Assembly (NCBI GenBank): GCA_030272155.1
Contig: CP126194.1
Coordinates: forward strand, 6,191,501 to 6,255,500
Direction: 5' to 3'
From: Tetradesmus obliquus
Lineage: Eukaryota; Chlorophyta; Chlorophyceae; Sphaeropleales; Scenedesmaceae
DNA length: 64,000 bases
Each line of letters starts with the position of its first letter. The stretch's first letter is position 1. This document shows positions 24,801-36,260 of the stretch, piece by piece. Position numbers and translations under genes: made by a program. The notes beneath the pieces were generated by a model. That model had not been told where the DNA came from, made no database searches, and worked only from the letters and a program-made list of their open reading frames with translations.

Positions 24801-25595
24801 TCATGCAACAGCCCGCCATGCATAGGCAAATGCATTCTTTGCTTCTGCAGCAGCCGGGGGATCCACAAGTAGTATCATAGCCAGCTGCAGGATTGCGCTG
24901 GTGCGCTGCACGCCACCATGTTCCTGCCTGCTGCTGCTGCTGCTGTGGATGCATAGCAGCAGGATCTGCTGCGTGTGCGCACCATTGCCATGAGCTCATC
25001 CAGGTCATTCCTCTCCAGGATGCTCTGCATGCCGCCGCCCATGTCTGTGGTGTGGCGGTCCTGGAAGGTACCACCACCAAACCCACTCTGCATGCAACAC
25101 ACAGCACACGAGGCACAACCATGTGATGAGCCGTGAGTTATGTTTTCCTGCAGCTGCATGGCTATGAAGCGTTGCCAAGAGCATCGCAGAGCCCAGGCTG
25201 CTGCCGCTGTAGCCAGCCGCTGCTGGCAGCAGCACAACTCATGCATGCCGTTTCATGCATCGGTGCAGGAGGCACGTAGCTAGCAGAAGAAGTTCACAAA
25301 AGTCACAAGTACAGCGGAAGCAAGCCAGAACCACTAGCCTGACCGCACTGTTTGCCATGTGAAGCAGTGAGGTGTACACATCGGCAAAGCCACCCGGCAT
25401 GAGGGGCTTACCGCTGCTTTCAGGTTGTAGAAACATAACTACAAACATAAGTAAGCAAACGCATGCGCATTGCAGAAACATCCCCACATGAGAGCACTGA
25501 CGGGACTCAGGCCGACCCACCTTGTGCCTGCGGGTAAGGGCTGCGCCAACCTTTGTTCCACCTGTAGATCGCGACTTCCCATTGTGTTTCCCCAT
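21441..25595 (-). CDS. LSG1: LSG1-type large-subunit GTPase (circularly permuted)
   Basis: Seven exons with matching phases: 25595-25521, 25087-24983, 24534-24308, 24027-23913, 23532-23087, 22814-22636, 22432-21441; 712 residues. LSG1 is a cytoplasmic GTPase that releases NMD3 from pre-60S ribosomal subunits. The order of GTPase motifs is permuted, as in the YlqF/LSG1 family: G4 NKAD at about 207-210, then G1 GYPNVGKSS at 336-344, then G3 DCPG at 380-383. The basic N-terminus (MGKHNGKSRSTGG) and the block ELADRDFTAERYQPVVIS fit LSG1. The C-terminus keeps an HKFHKKAARSKG stretch. The last exon carries an algal insertion of poly-Ala, poly-Gln and acidic Ser/Asp repeats, which makes the protein longer than plant LSG1 (about 550-600). 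The start ATG opens the conserved N-terminus. Confidence 0.93.
23718..23945 (-). repeat. Echoes of the LSG1 exon 4 donor edge
   Basis: The end of exon 4 with its donor, on the plus strand CTGCACCACGATGTCGGAGC at 23913, recurs as degenerate copies at 23814 and 23718 (spacing 99 and 96). The intron text between them is also repeated (TGCCTTGCACTCA, CCCGATGCACAGCA-like). Each copy preserves a potential GT donor in the minus sense. Confidence 0.8.
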
Positions 25596-26209
25596 GCTGT
25601 CAAGACAAGCTGCTCTTGCCAAACGATGAAACGACAGTGACTGCCGGAGCACGACCTTGCAAACGCACACCAGCACACAGCAAGAGCTTTGCATCAATTT
25701 CAAAGCACTGCGAAAGCGCGGAAACAGACACGTCGAACACAGCTATGGAGTGACACACTGTTATACTGACAACTGTCTCTGCTAAGACCTGTACCCCCCT
25801 TCCTCAAGGGGCTGTCATGGTGAGCTTATGGCCTGCATGCCATGTCAGTGACTAGCGCCTCCTTACTGTAGTAGTAGCTTTGTATCAGGGGGACCAACGA
25901 CATTTAGTTGCTGCTTGCAGGAGGTACTGCAGGCACAGTTGCACCCCGCAGCGGCCACACACTGTGTGGCACACAGACCTCAGCCAGTGCTGATGCAGTG
26001 GCTCTCCAGCGCTCCCAACATATTATGACACACCGTACGCACGGCTTGGCAGGCATCGATTTCTTTGCTGCGACTTGCTGATAGAGGCAGGCTCTTGTCA
26101 GGGCTACCAATGCATATGGACCAGGGCACTGGCAGGAGAGACGCATACAATTTTTTTCGACCTTACCTGTTTTTCCTACTTGCAGGGCTGTGGACACACG
26201 CAGCATAGT
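25596..26209. other. LSG1 upstream region
   Basis: About 600 bases upstream of the LSG1 start codon; it should contain its promoter and leader. I see no further feature. Confidence 0.3.
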
Positions 26210-27395
26210 TTCATAGTTTGATCATTCAGCTATCATAGCCTGATGTTAGGCCATGGCTGGAAGTAGGCCAACAAGCAGGTCAAAGAAAAAAAAGCTGCTG
26301 CAGCAGTTCCTGCAAGCAGATGCCGGCTTGCAGGAACAGTCTGATGCCCAATCGCCACTTAACATAGCAGCATTGCAATAATTTACAGCTGCCATCCCCC
26401 TCACTGCTGTGCATGCAAGCAATCTTGTGCTGCAGAAGCAGCTGCATTGAGCAGTGCTCATGAATAGCATACGTGCTGGCCACCAACAGTGTTCCTTCAA
26501 GGCTTGTGCACAGGTCACCAAGGCATGCCAGCTGCTGCGTTCTGGACTCACCGACCATATTCTGCCAGTACCTGTTTTTCATGGATTTTCTATTCAAGAC
26601 CACTTCAGCGCCATGTGTGTCTCTCTGTAGGCATATGCCAAGTATGGGTCGCGCATGCAGGCTGTACCCTGATACAGCGTCCTTGCGCTGCAGTGCTTGT
26701 GCCCTTTGCAGGTGGACTTGCACATGCATGCATGCACGACACTGTGGTTTGATCGGCTTCAGTCTGTTCTGCCACGCATACCTCTGTGCCAACCCTCAAT
26801 CACAGCTCCACAATGTAGCACTGCTGCGGACAGCGCCGTCTACTCTTGCCTTCCACAGCGGAACAGTTGCATGATGTGCATGGTGCATGGCCCTTGCAGG
26901 GTGGGAGACGCTCAGCCCCTGCCAGGTGCCTTGCCAGGAGCATGGCATGTGCTGATGTTGCTGGAGCCGGCAGCTGATATGCTTTGAGCGGTGTGCACCA
27001 TGCACTTGTGACGGGTGCTGCTGCAAAGGAGACGTATGTTGTGCTGTGGTCACAGTGCTTTCCCGTCATTGAGCAGAAACCCCTTCAATGTACAGAACTA
27101 CTGCGATCTGACCACCATCAATCAGTTTGGACAGGTGATATACAGCAACAGCATTTTTGCTGCTGCGCAATTGCCGTCAGACAAAGCGTGCTTGCATCGG
27201 TCTGCCTCATGGCCGCGGACAGACAAGTGGCATCAAAGGCGAAGGATTATATAACACATCCTGTTTCGATCGCCGTGCTTGTTTCAGCAGCGTGAGCTGG
27301 TTCTATGACTCATCCAAGGTATCGCTGATCGCCTGCCGTGCACTGCAGGCAGTTGTTGTTATACGGGTTTGAACGCTGTCAACATGCAATCCACC

Positions 27396-27406
27396 CCTAT
27401 TTATAA
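27396..27406 (+). promoter_or_regulatory. TATA-like element of secreted gene copy 1
   Basis: CCTATTTATAA lies about 160 bases before the start codon at 27566. The duplicated gene has a canonical TATA element at the matching place, which supports this as core promoter. Confidence 0.5.
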
Positions 27407-27565
27407 CGGTGTTTGAATTTAACCCAGTCTCGAATCACCCTCTTGCTCAACCTGTTGAGGATTCGTTGATCACTTTCAGTACCTGCGAAGGCCAAAGCAC
27501 AGTCGGATTGTTCCTGGGACAGCTTGATCGTCGCAGCCGCCATATTTATCGCTTGATCGTTTAAC

Positions 27566-29694
27566 ATGGCGTCTTCTCTTCAGTTCTGCTGCATGCTGCT
27601 GGCCCTGGGGGCGATGCTTGCTCCCGTAGCAAGCAGGCCAGGCGCACACTCGCTTGGTGAGTTCGAAGCCTTGCTATTTGAAATGTAATCAGGAAGAGCT
27701 TCGTTTTTGCTCTCCCAGATCGCCTGCGCCAGACTTTCAAACATGTCGGCAGTAGCTTTGGCAGTTTTTCGCGCCAACATTACGCTTCACATGCAACCGC
27801 TGTGCGTCCCACGACTTGCCTTGATCTTGCGCTGATAGTTCGGCTGACGTTCTTGCATATCTGTTTATGTCCTTGCAGGCCGCTCTTTGTCGCAGCAACA
27901 GCAGGGGTCCAGTGCCACCAGCAATGCCACATCCAACTCTGAGACCTTCACAGATGCCAAGCAGGCCACTGCCAAGGCAGTGTCTGAGGCTGTTGCATCC
28001 ACATGCGGCGGTGGCAGTGCCAGTGCTGCTGCAACTGCAGCTGCTGAGACCATCGGCACTGCCACAGCCAAGGCATTCTCAGAGTCAAGTGCCACAGTCA
28101 CTGTTAAGGGTGAGTCACAGCTTGCATTGAGTGTCAACTTGCATTGTGTGGAAGCAAGGCGATGTTTTTCGCCAGTTGCGTGCGCTTGGCTTGTTTAAGC
28201 AAAGCGTGTTCTGGCGCTATCATGCCTGAGGTGCTTTGTACAGCAGCAATCTTCTGCTTACACTGTCAATATCCTCGCTCCATTGTGTAGTGTTCACCCA
28301 ACTGTCTGCCAACTCGCTTTCTGCTTGCAGGAAATGGCGCCGGCTGTGCTGACGCCAGCGCCACAGCGTCTGCCACTGCTGAGGCCGTGGCCACCGCCAT
28401 TGCTGAGGCCATCTCCTCTTCTTCAAACGGCTGCGCTGCTGCCAACGCTGCTGTGAAGGCCGAGGACATCCAGCGCAAGGTCGCCAGTGCTGTTGCTACA
28501 TCCGCTGCCAGTGCTTGCTCCACAGGTGAGGGATGCATGCACTGTTACAATGTATGTCAATGCTATGGCAGTGCCGTGGGAAAGACTAGTCGGGTTTCCT
28601 GCAAGTAACACATGCCACTATGAGTGCGCACCAGTGCCAGCTCCTTCACAGCTTGTACGTGTAAGCAACCCTAAGTGCCCAACCCCAAACCTTGTGATTG
28701 AAGGCAGTTGGTACTGCTGCTGCTGCTGCTGCTTGCAGGCGGCACTGCTTCTGCGTACTCTCAGGCTGTCGCCGAGTCTGTTGTCTCCGTGACAGCCTCT
28801 GCCCTAGCGAACGCCATCACCACAGTCACCGGCACTTGCGCAGCCTGCAACAACGGCAAGACAGCGGCCCCCACCACCACCCCCACCACCACACCTACCA
28901 CCACAACTCCCGCCTCTCCCACCACACCCACACCCACACCAGCGAGCCCTGCCAGCCCCCCTGCCACCACCCCTGCAAGCCCTGCCACTGCCGTCTCTCT
29001 AGCCACTGTGTCATCACCCTCCCCTGCCCCCAAGTCCCCCTCCCCAGCCCCGGCCGCTAATTCCCCCAACCAGGCCCCCACACCAGCACAGAATCCTTTC
29101 CCAGACATCTTTGGTGCTAACAGCAGCAACGGCAACTACAGGGCGTGCCCAATTTGGCTGAACAATGGCGACTGCTGCAGCCAGTACAACGGCTCCGCCA
29201 AGACCTGCCACTGCTGGGGCACCTGGTGAGCAATGAAGTCAATGCTATGCATCACTTGTGCATGGTGTGGATGTGTGTCAGGAACCTGTTGTTCTCATTG
29301 TTGTATCTTGTGCAGACTGCAGCAGGGCCATGTCTAGGCTTTGGCAAGCCTGACAGCGGATGGGTAGCAGGGGGTGTGCATGAATCTTTATATAAACGCG
29401 ACAGTGTTGCACAGGCTCTTCTACTCATCTGCATGTGCCGCCGGGCGCCCCTGCAGCACTTTGCTAATGCACGCTGTGGCATGCATGACCGGGTTGCAGC
29501 ACTTATCAAAATAGTCTTTGCTGCCCAGCAGCTCTCAGCAGCACTGTGCCCACTCAAGGCGGCTGTGTTTACCTGTGATGTGTCCATGCAGGGGCGGCAA
29601 CCCCATGTGCCAGTACACCCTGAAGAGCTTCAGCAACGGCGTGGTGACATGGCAGGACGTGTGGAGCAAGCAGATCTGCCAGTGCCGCAAGTGA
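27566..29694 (+). CDS. Secreted Ala-rich, Pro/Thr-rich protein with Cys-rich C-terminus, copy 1
   Basis: Five exons with matching phases: 27566-27656, 27879-28109, 28331-28525, 28739-29225, 29592-29694; 368 residues. An N-terminal signal peptide (MASSLQFCCMLLALGAMLAP) is followed by Ala/Ser/Thr-rich helical repeats (DAKQATAKAVSEAVAS; ASATASATAEAVATAIAEAI; SQAVAESVVSVTASALANAI), each holding a short Cys cluster. A Pro/Thr/Ser-rich linker of PTTTP and PSPAP type follows, like hydroxyproline-rich algal wall glycoproteins. The last ~80 residues are Cys-rich (YRACPIWLNNGDCCSQYNGS, TCHCWGTW, QICQCRK). I expect an extracellular-matrix or wall role from this composition; no named family is recognised. 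It is the shorter member of a tandem pair. A TGTAA at 30133, conserved in the copy, is a candidate polyadenylation signal. Confidence 0.8.
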
Positions 29695-31617
29695 TCATAA
29701 CCCTGGTGCTGCACGTTGGCAGTGCATCATGAAACAATGTTCTGTGGTGAATCATCAAATGTGTCATAACGGCATACATGCACGTCACTGACTTGCAGCA
29801 GTGTCAGCTTGACCAAACCTGCACATGTGTGTTACAGTGTTGCCTAATGCACTATGAGGTGAAGGCCTGTGAAGTGTTTTTTGACACCAGATGCTGTAGC
29901 ATCCCATGCACATAAGATCCTGGCATCAAGCTAAATGATGTGCCATATCAAAGATTGTTTTATAACGCGTTGAACTGCGCGAATCAGATACTTGCATTGC
30001 ATCTTGATCATCGCCTGGCTTGCTTGTGATGGGTAGGCTACTTGAACGCACTGTGTGGCTTAGATGCAGTGATACATCACTGTGCATTACGATGGCACCT
30101 GGTGCTGAAACTAGGTAGGCAGCTGCACAAGCTGTAAGCGATCTGAGGCCTTTGTCGACTGCACGCTTGTTTTTGACTTGAGCTCTCAATGTAAACACGT
30201 ATTGAGCTCTCAATGTAAACACGCAATTCATAGTTCAATCCCTCCATCCAAATGGCATGCATTGTCCAGTTGCGTCAGGCCAGGCTGGAAATAGCTCAAC
30301 AAGCAGGTCAAGGAAGAAGTGGAGCTGTTGCACCAGTTCCTGCAAGCAGATCCTGCAGGCACCGTTTGTTGCCCCACATGCTACTCGACATTGGATCATC
30401 GTTGCAGTGCTGTACAGATGGCAACATGCCACTCAACCTAGCAGTCACTGCAGTGGTGTACAGATGACAACCAAGTCATTATTTTGCACACAAAAAAACT
30501 GTTGGAAGCAATGGTGTGTTGCAGAAGCAGCTGCACCGAGTAGTATGCGATACTGGGCATCAACAGTGTGCCTTGTGCATGGGCACCAAGGCATGCCAGC
30601 TGCCGATTGACTAGCCTCTTCCAATGCCCGCTTTTTTTCAACAGGTTTATTAGACTAAGGTTAACGCCCGCGTCATGTCCTTTCCTCTGGCATATGCTAG
30701 CTATGCGTCATGAAGCCTGTGAACTGGTAAAGAATCCTTGCGCTGCGATGCCCTTTGTAGGTGGACTTGTGCATGCATGCATGCAGGCTACTGTAATTGA
30801 TTGGCGTCCACTAGGTCTGCCACGCACACCTGAGAAACAGGCCTTAACTGACAGCTCCATGGACAGCGTTGTCAACTCTTGCCTTCCACAGCGCAAAAGT
30901 TGCACGATTGGCAAAGTGCATGGCCCACTCAGCCCGCTCAGCCCCTGCCAGGTGCCTTGCCAGGAAAGTGGCACATGGTGACGTTGCTGGATCTAGCAGC
31001 TGATCTGTGCTGAGTGTGTGCACCATTCACTTGTTGTGAGTACTGCTGCACAGCAGAAGTATGGTTGTGCGGTTGTGGTTAGGGGCACATGCTGGTGACC
31101 GATAACAAACCAGCTTCGATGTAAGTAAATGTTTTAGATCACTTCCGTTTGACAATCCACAACTGCCTTGGACAGGGTGATAAACAGCAACATGCTTGCT
31201 GCTGTGCAGAGTGTCCCTGTGAGACCAGACGTGCTTGCAGCTGTCTGCGTGACGGCCGCAGACAGGCAAGTGGCAGCAAAGGCGGGCCACCGAACATCAT
31301 TGACTTTAATTTGACTCGCCGTGCTTCTTTATGCAGCGAAAGCTGGTGCGATGAGTCATCCAAGGTATCGCTGATCGCCTCCCTGCACTGCAGGCAGTTG
31401 TTGTTACACGGGTTTGAACGCTCCTAACACGCAGCCCAGCCCTATAAAAAGGCCAAATTCTTTTTCGAATTTGAGCCAGTCTTGAATTACCCACTTGCTC
31501 AGCCAGTTTCCGGTTGCTTGATCAGTTTCAGTACCTGCGGAGGCCAAAGCACAGTCGGACTCTTCTTGGAACAGCCTGATCGTCGCAGCTGCCACCTTCA
31601 TCGCTTGATCATTCAAC
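29695..31617. other. Region between the duplicated secreted genes
   Basis: Holds the 3' flank of copy 1 (to about 30215) and the duplicated ~1.2-kb upstream region of copy 2 (30235-31440). The latter matches 26210-27370 at roughly 75-80% by eye. Frames here are not conserved between the two units, so I call no gene. Confidence 0.5.
31441..31452 (+). promoter_or_regulatory. TATA box of secreted gene copy 2
   Basis: CCTATAAAAAGG lies 168 bases before the start codon at 31618; it corresponds to the weaker element at 27396 in copy 1. Confidence 0.6.
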
Positions 31618-34600
31618 ATGGCGACAGCTGTTCGGTTCTGCTGCATGCTGCTGGCCCTGGGGGCGATGCTTGCTCCCGTAGCAAGCAGGCCAGGCGCACA
31701 CTCGCTTGGTGAGTTGGAAGCCTTGCTATTAGAAGTTTGATCAGCAAGTTGCGTCGATTTTGCTCTCCCATCTAGTCCTTGCTAGACATAAGAATTGTCG
31801 GCAGGCAGCAGTAGCTGTGGCAGTTTTCGCGCCAACATCACACCTCACCATGCAACAGCTCTCCGTCCAGCTATTTCAGGGATCGCTAAATTGACGCTCC
31901 TAAATGTCTATTTATATCCGTGGTTGCAGGCCGGTCCTTGTCACAGCAGGAGTCTGGTGCTACCAGCACTGCCACGGCAATCGCCAACGCCCTCTCCAAG
32001 GGCGACGTCAACGCTGCCAGCGTCGCCATTGCAGAAGCAACCGCACGTGGCAACGTGAACGCGCTGGCTGATGCCATGGCGCTTGCTCTTGCCTCAGGTG
32101 TGCGCCTGCAGGCCGTGGTCCTGCAGCAGCCCCAGCACTGCTGCCAGCGCTGCATGTCTGATTTGTGTGCTTGGCGTCAGCAAGCTGCCTTCATTTAGGT
32201 GCTGCTGCGCACAGTCAAAGTATGCCAGGCAGGTTATGCAAGGTCAAACTGCAGGCTGGGGACCCTGTACAAGCCCTCAAGCCTTTGACCAACACTGTTG
32301 CATGATGTATCCGTGCACGCACGCTTGATGCTTGCAGGAAAAGCTGGAAGCTTGGCCCAGGCCATGACCCAAGCTGCTGCCAAGGGAGCAAATGCCGATA
32401 CTTTGGCCAAGGCTGCTACGCAGGCGACAACCACCTCTCCTGCAAGCCCAGCCCCAAACACAGGCAGCTCACCAGTGAGCACTTGCACTCTGCAGGTCCA
32501 CGCCATTGTTGCATCAGGAAGTTGTTTTTGGCTGCTGCTGGAAGTTGTTGTTGCCATGCAGTGCCCTACAACAGCAGTAGTATTGGTTGGCCAGCTGCAA
32601 GTGCCTCGTGACTCATGGACGTCAAAACACCTGGCCGTCATGCTAATCTGGCCTGCATGCTGTCTGTATCCTGCAGGCATCGCCACCTGCATCAACTCAG
32701 TCCGTGGCTGATGCTGTTAGCAAGGCTGACTCAACAAAGCTCGCCAACACCCTGACCAACAACTACAAGAGTGAGTGCTGCTGTCTCCCCAGCTGCGCTT
32801 CAGTGTGCTTGGCCGGCTTTTTAGCGCAGGCTGTGCTGCCACCTCACTGCCGCTGTCTCGCTCCAAGCCTGTCCACTGCCTGCCGTGGGTTGCAGTGGTG
32901 TCCTGCAAGCAGGTTTCCAGTGGTCCTTGCAGTGACAGTAGGCGTGCTGTGGCTGGCAACCACGTACTTGCAGGATTTCATGGTCTGCTTGCAGCATGTT
33001 CGTTGTTATTGCACAGCAGTTACACTTGTTCGTTGTAATGCCTGCGTTGTAATGGCTGTCGTCACACTCACCTCATCCTGCAAGCATGCTCGTCACAGCA
33101 AAGCGGCTTACGCCTGTGCTGGTGCTGCTGCAGGTTCTGTGACGGCAGTGGCCACATCCAACTCTGAGACCTTCACAGATGCCAAGCAGGCCACTGCCAA
33201 GGCAGTGTCTGAGGCTGTAGCATCCACATGCGGCGGCGGCAGCGCCAATGCTGCCGCAACTGCAGCTGCTGAGGCCATCGGCACTGCCACAGCCAAGGCA
33301 TTCTCAGAGTCAAGTGCCACAGTCACTGTTGAGGGTGAGTTGCAGCTTGCAGTGAGTGTCAATTTGCAATCTTGAAATTGTGCCAGCCGTTGCCCTGGCA
33401 GGTTGCATGTGCGTGGTTTGTTCATGCGGAGCATGCTCTGGCCCTTTTATGCAGCATGAGGTTCTTCTTGGGCAGTGCCCTGAGCAGACATCGCGTCCAG
33501 AGAGGCCATTATCTCTTGCCAAAAAAATTGTGTGTTGAACTGTCTGCCAAATCGCTTGCTGCTTGCAGGAAGTGGCTCCGGCTGCGCCGATGCCAGTGCC
33601 ACAGCGTCTGCCACTGCTGAGGCCGTGGCCACCGCTATTGCTGAGGCCATATCTTCCTCTTCAAACGGCTGCGCTGCTGCCAACGCTGCTGTCAAGGCCG
33701 AGGACATCCAGCGCAAGGTCGCCAGTGCTGTGGCTACATCCGCTGCCAGCGCTTGCTCCACAGGTAAGCGCTGTTTTTATTGTTGGTCAGCGCATTGGCA
33801 GGGCTGTTTCATTGTTGGTCAACGCTTTGGCAGTGCTTTTAGAAGGACTGGTCAGCTTTCCTGCAAGTGACACATGCCACTGTAAGTGCCCATCAGCGCT
33901 GTACATTGGCGGCTCGTGTGTCTCAGCAACCAAGTGCTTGGCCCCAATTGCCTGTGATCAAAGACTGTTGTACTGCTGCCGCTGCTCCTTTGTTGCTTGC
34001 AGGCGGCACTGCGTCGGCATACTCTCAGGCTGTGGCCGAGTCTGTTGTCTCTGTGACAGCCTCTGCCCTGGCCAACGCCATCACAGCAGTCACCGGCACC
34101 TGCGCAGCCTGCAAGAACGGCCAGACAACGACACCCACCACCACCCCTGCCCCCCCCACCACACCCGCCACCACAACTCCAGCCTCTCCCGCCACACCAA
34201 CCCCCACACCCGCTACACCTGCCAGTCCCCCTGCCAGCCCCCCTGCCACCACCCCAGCAAGCCCTGCCACTGCCGTCTCCCCAGCCACTGTGTCATCGCC
34301 CTCCCCTGCCCCCAAGTCACCCTCTCCAGCCCCTGCTTCCAACTCTCCCAAGCAGGCTCCGACACCAACACAGACTCCTTTCCCTGACATCTTTGGCGCC
34401 AGCAGCAGCAACGGCAACTACAGGGCGTGCCCAATGTGGCTGAACAACGGCGACTGCTGCAGCCAGTACAACGGCTCCGCCAAGACCTGCCACTGCTGGG
34501 GCACCTGGTGAGCAAATGATGTCAATGACTAGCTGTGACATACTTGCTTATGGTGTTGATGTGCTTTAAGAACTGGTGTTTCTCATTTTTTTAGTGCAGA

Positions 34601-34954
34601 CTGCAGCAAGACCATACACTGCAGCAAGACCAATGGCGGATGGGTAGGAGAGGGTGTGCGGTCCTTGTGCGTATACACACGCAGGTATTGCAGAGCCAAT
34701 CCTACCCATCTGCATGAGGTGCCCCTGCAGCTCTTTGTGCTTGTAAACATCCACAATCACAGCACTTTTCTACACTAGTCGCTTGTGCCTGGCAACTCTC
34801 AACAGCACTGTACCCACTCAACTCGGCTTTGTTTGCGATGTGTCCTTGCAGGGGCGGCAACCCCATGTGCCAGTACACCCTGAAGAGCTTCAGCAACGGC
34901 GTGGTGACATGGCAGGACGTGTGGAGCAAGCAGATCTGCCAGTGCCGCAAGTAA
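31618..34954 (+). CDS. Secreted Ala-rich, Pro/Thr-rich protein with Cys-rich C-terminus, copy 2
   Basis: Eight exons with matching phases: 31618-31708, 31930-32097, 32338-32474, 32677-32770, 33134-33334, 33569-33763, 34003-34507, 34852-34954; 497 residues. Signal peptide (MATAVRFCCMLLALGAMLAP) and all later modules match copy 1. Exons 2-4 add about 130 residues: Ala/Asn-rich repeats (AIANALSKGDVNAASVAIAE; ATARGNVNALADAMALA), a short Pro/Ser stretch and DAVSKADSTKLANTLTNNY. Exon 2 of copy 1 equals the start of this exon 2 (GRSLSQQ) fused to this exon 5 (TSNSETFTDAKQATAK), so copy 1 probably lost the middle exons, or copy 2 gained them. The last exon (103 bases) is identical to that of copy 1. 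Extracellular role inferred from composition. Confidence 0.82.
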
Positions 34955-35785
34955 ATCACGAACACCCCAGGTACTGCACAGTGGCATGCGCAGTGCATCA
35001 TAAACAATGTGCTGGAGTGATCGCCAGAAGTGTCAAGATGGCATACATGCATGCCGTTCACAGTGACGCTGCTGTGTCTGCCTGACAAACCTCTGCATAT
35101 GTGCCGTTCAATGCACCTTGCGGTCAAGGCCCATGACGTGTACTGCGTCAAAACCAAATGATGTATGATGCCGTGCACTAAAGATCCTGGCATCAAGCTG
35201 AATGTTTGCTGTGGTCAGGATGCTTGTTTTTAATTTTATTTTTAAGAACGTGTTGCGAAACGTGCGCAAACCAGAATACTGGCATTGCATATTGATCATT
35301 TGCCTGTCTTGCCTGTGACGGTTAGGCTTCTTGAATGCAATGTGTGTGGCTTGGTTCGGTGATTCATACTTTGCATTACGATGTTACCTGGTGCTGGAAA
35401 CCAGGTAGGCAGCTGCACAAGCTGTAAGGAGTCGGATGCCTTGTTTGTGTCAACTGTCATTCCTGTTATTGTAACAGCATATTTCACGCTTATCGGATTT
35501 CCGGCTGACTGTTTCACACAATCGGCTGCACTGAAATATAATTGATGATTTCTTTCACAGCAATGAAATCTACCTGCATAGCGTAATGCCAGCAAAGTTA
35601 CCGTCACAAGCAGGACCCCCATGTTGTGATGTTCATGTTTTACACCAGCACCAGCACACCGGAGGACAGGTGGCTTGCTATGTAGATCTAAGTCATGACA
35701 AAGTCTAATTCCCCCTTGGTAAATCAATTATCATTGCCACCATCACTTTTGTCTGCAATCAAGCCTGCGCACAGGGGCCTTTGCT
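34955..35785. other. 3' flank of secreted gene copy 2
   Basis: Matches the 3' flank of copy 1 up to about 35430, including a TGTAA at 35423 preceded by the shared GCACAAGC. A minus-strand frame at 35622-35296 starts with a signal-like MGVLLVTVTLLALRYAG, but the matching region of copy 1 has a stop, so I do not call it a gene. Confidence 0.4.
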
Positions 35786-36260
35786 CACCAGCAAAAAGCA
35801 CGCATGTGCGCACAGCCAGCACCCAGCAGGTTGTGAACAGATTCGCATAGCTGGTGCCACCATGTTAGTGGGTCTGGCGCAGGTGCAAAAATCGCACAAG
35901 TGCTACAGCTACACAAGATAGGACCCAAGACAGAAATCAGACAGCAACGCTGGCACCAGACCACTGCGACAAAATGATTGTCACATGTTCAAAGACACAA
36001 GGTGAGGCAACCACCCACCGTGCCACGTAGTCACCGTATGATACAGTTGCAGTATGGCATCTAATATGCTGGGGTCGTATGTAACAGCTGCAGGTATGGA
36101 CACGCCACACTTTGTCAGCACTTGCACTGTTGTCTGCACATGAAAGTACACAATGCGACACACCACCGCCTGTTGCTCTGTGCAATGCGCATCCATCCCC
36201 CAGCCGGCACCTAATGTGCACCCTCACACTAGCACGTTCAATCAGCAGGCCTGCTGCGAC
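35786..36260 (-). CDS. Tentative unrecognised gene, 3' exons
   Basis: Three minus-strand segments join with good splice signals and matching phase: 36260-36228 (VAAGLLIERAS), 36133-36019 (TTVQVLTKCGVSIPAAVTYD then PSILDAILQLYHTVTTWH) and 35963-35786, ending in TGA after HMRAFCW. A further segment at 36661-36613 (LTVKAGVAANSVASCA) may be an upstream exon. The helical pattern with 'KAGV-x-x-NSV' and 'TYDPSILDAILQLY' recalls pentatricopeptide-type repeats, but this is only a resemblance. The last segment is unusually Cys/Trp-rich, which weakens the call. Confidence 0.28.

Larger units (their letters stand above)
26210..30215. repeat. Left unit of a large tandem gene duplication
   Basis: Starts with text (CAACAAGCAGGTCAA, CAGTTCCTGCAAGCAGAT, GCCAGGTGCCTTGCCAGGA) that recurs at the left of the second unit (30235-35430). 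The shared blocks continue through the promoter, all corresponding exons and about 500 bases of 3' flank (for example GGTAGGCAGCTGCACAAGC at 30115 and 35405). Flanks look about 75-80% alike by eye, exons much closer. The unit is about 4 kb here and about 5.2 kb on the right, because the right gene has extra exons. Confidence 0.85.
30235..35430. repeat. Right unit of the large tandem gene duplication
   Basis: Partner of the unit at 26210-30215; shared blocks are described there. It is longer because copy 2 has two extra exons and a split of the first repeat exon. Confidence 0.85.

Noticed and set aside
28761..29135. Minus-strand Gly/Val/Ala-rich frame opposite the Pro/Thr-rich exon of secreted copy 1 (also 34025-34417 in copy 2)
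   Set aside because: Reverse complement of Pro/Thr/Ala codons gives open Gly/Val frames; the plus-strand exon chain is complete and phase-matched.
35296..35622. Minus-strand frame with a signal-peptide-like start (MGVLLVTVTLLALRYAG)
   Set aside because: The homologous 3' flank of the duplicated gene has a stop in this frame, so it is not conserved as a protein.
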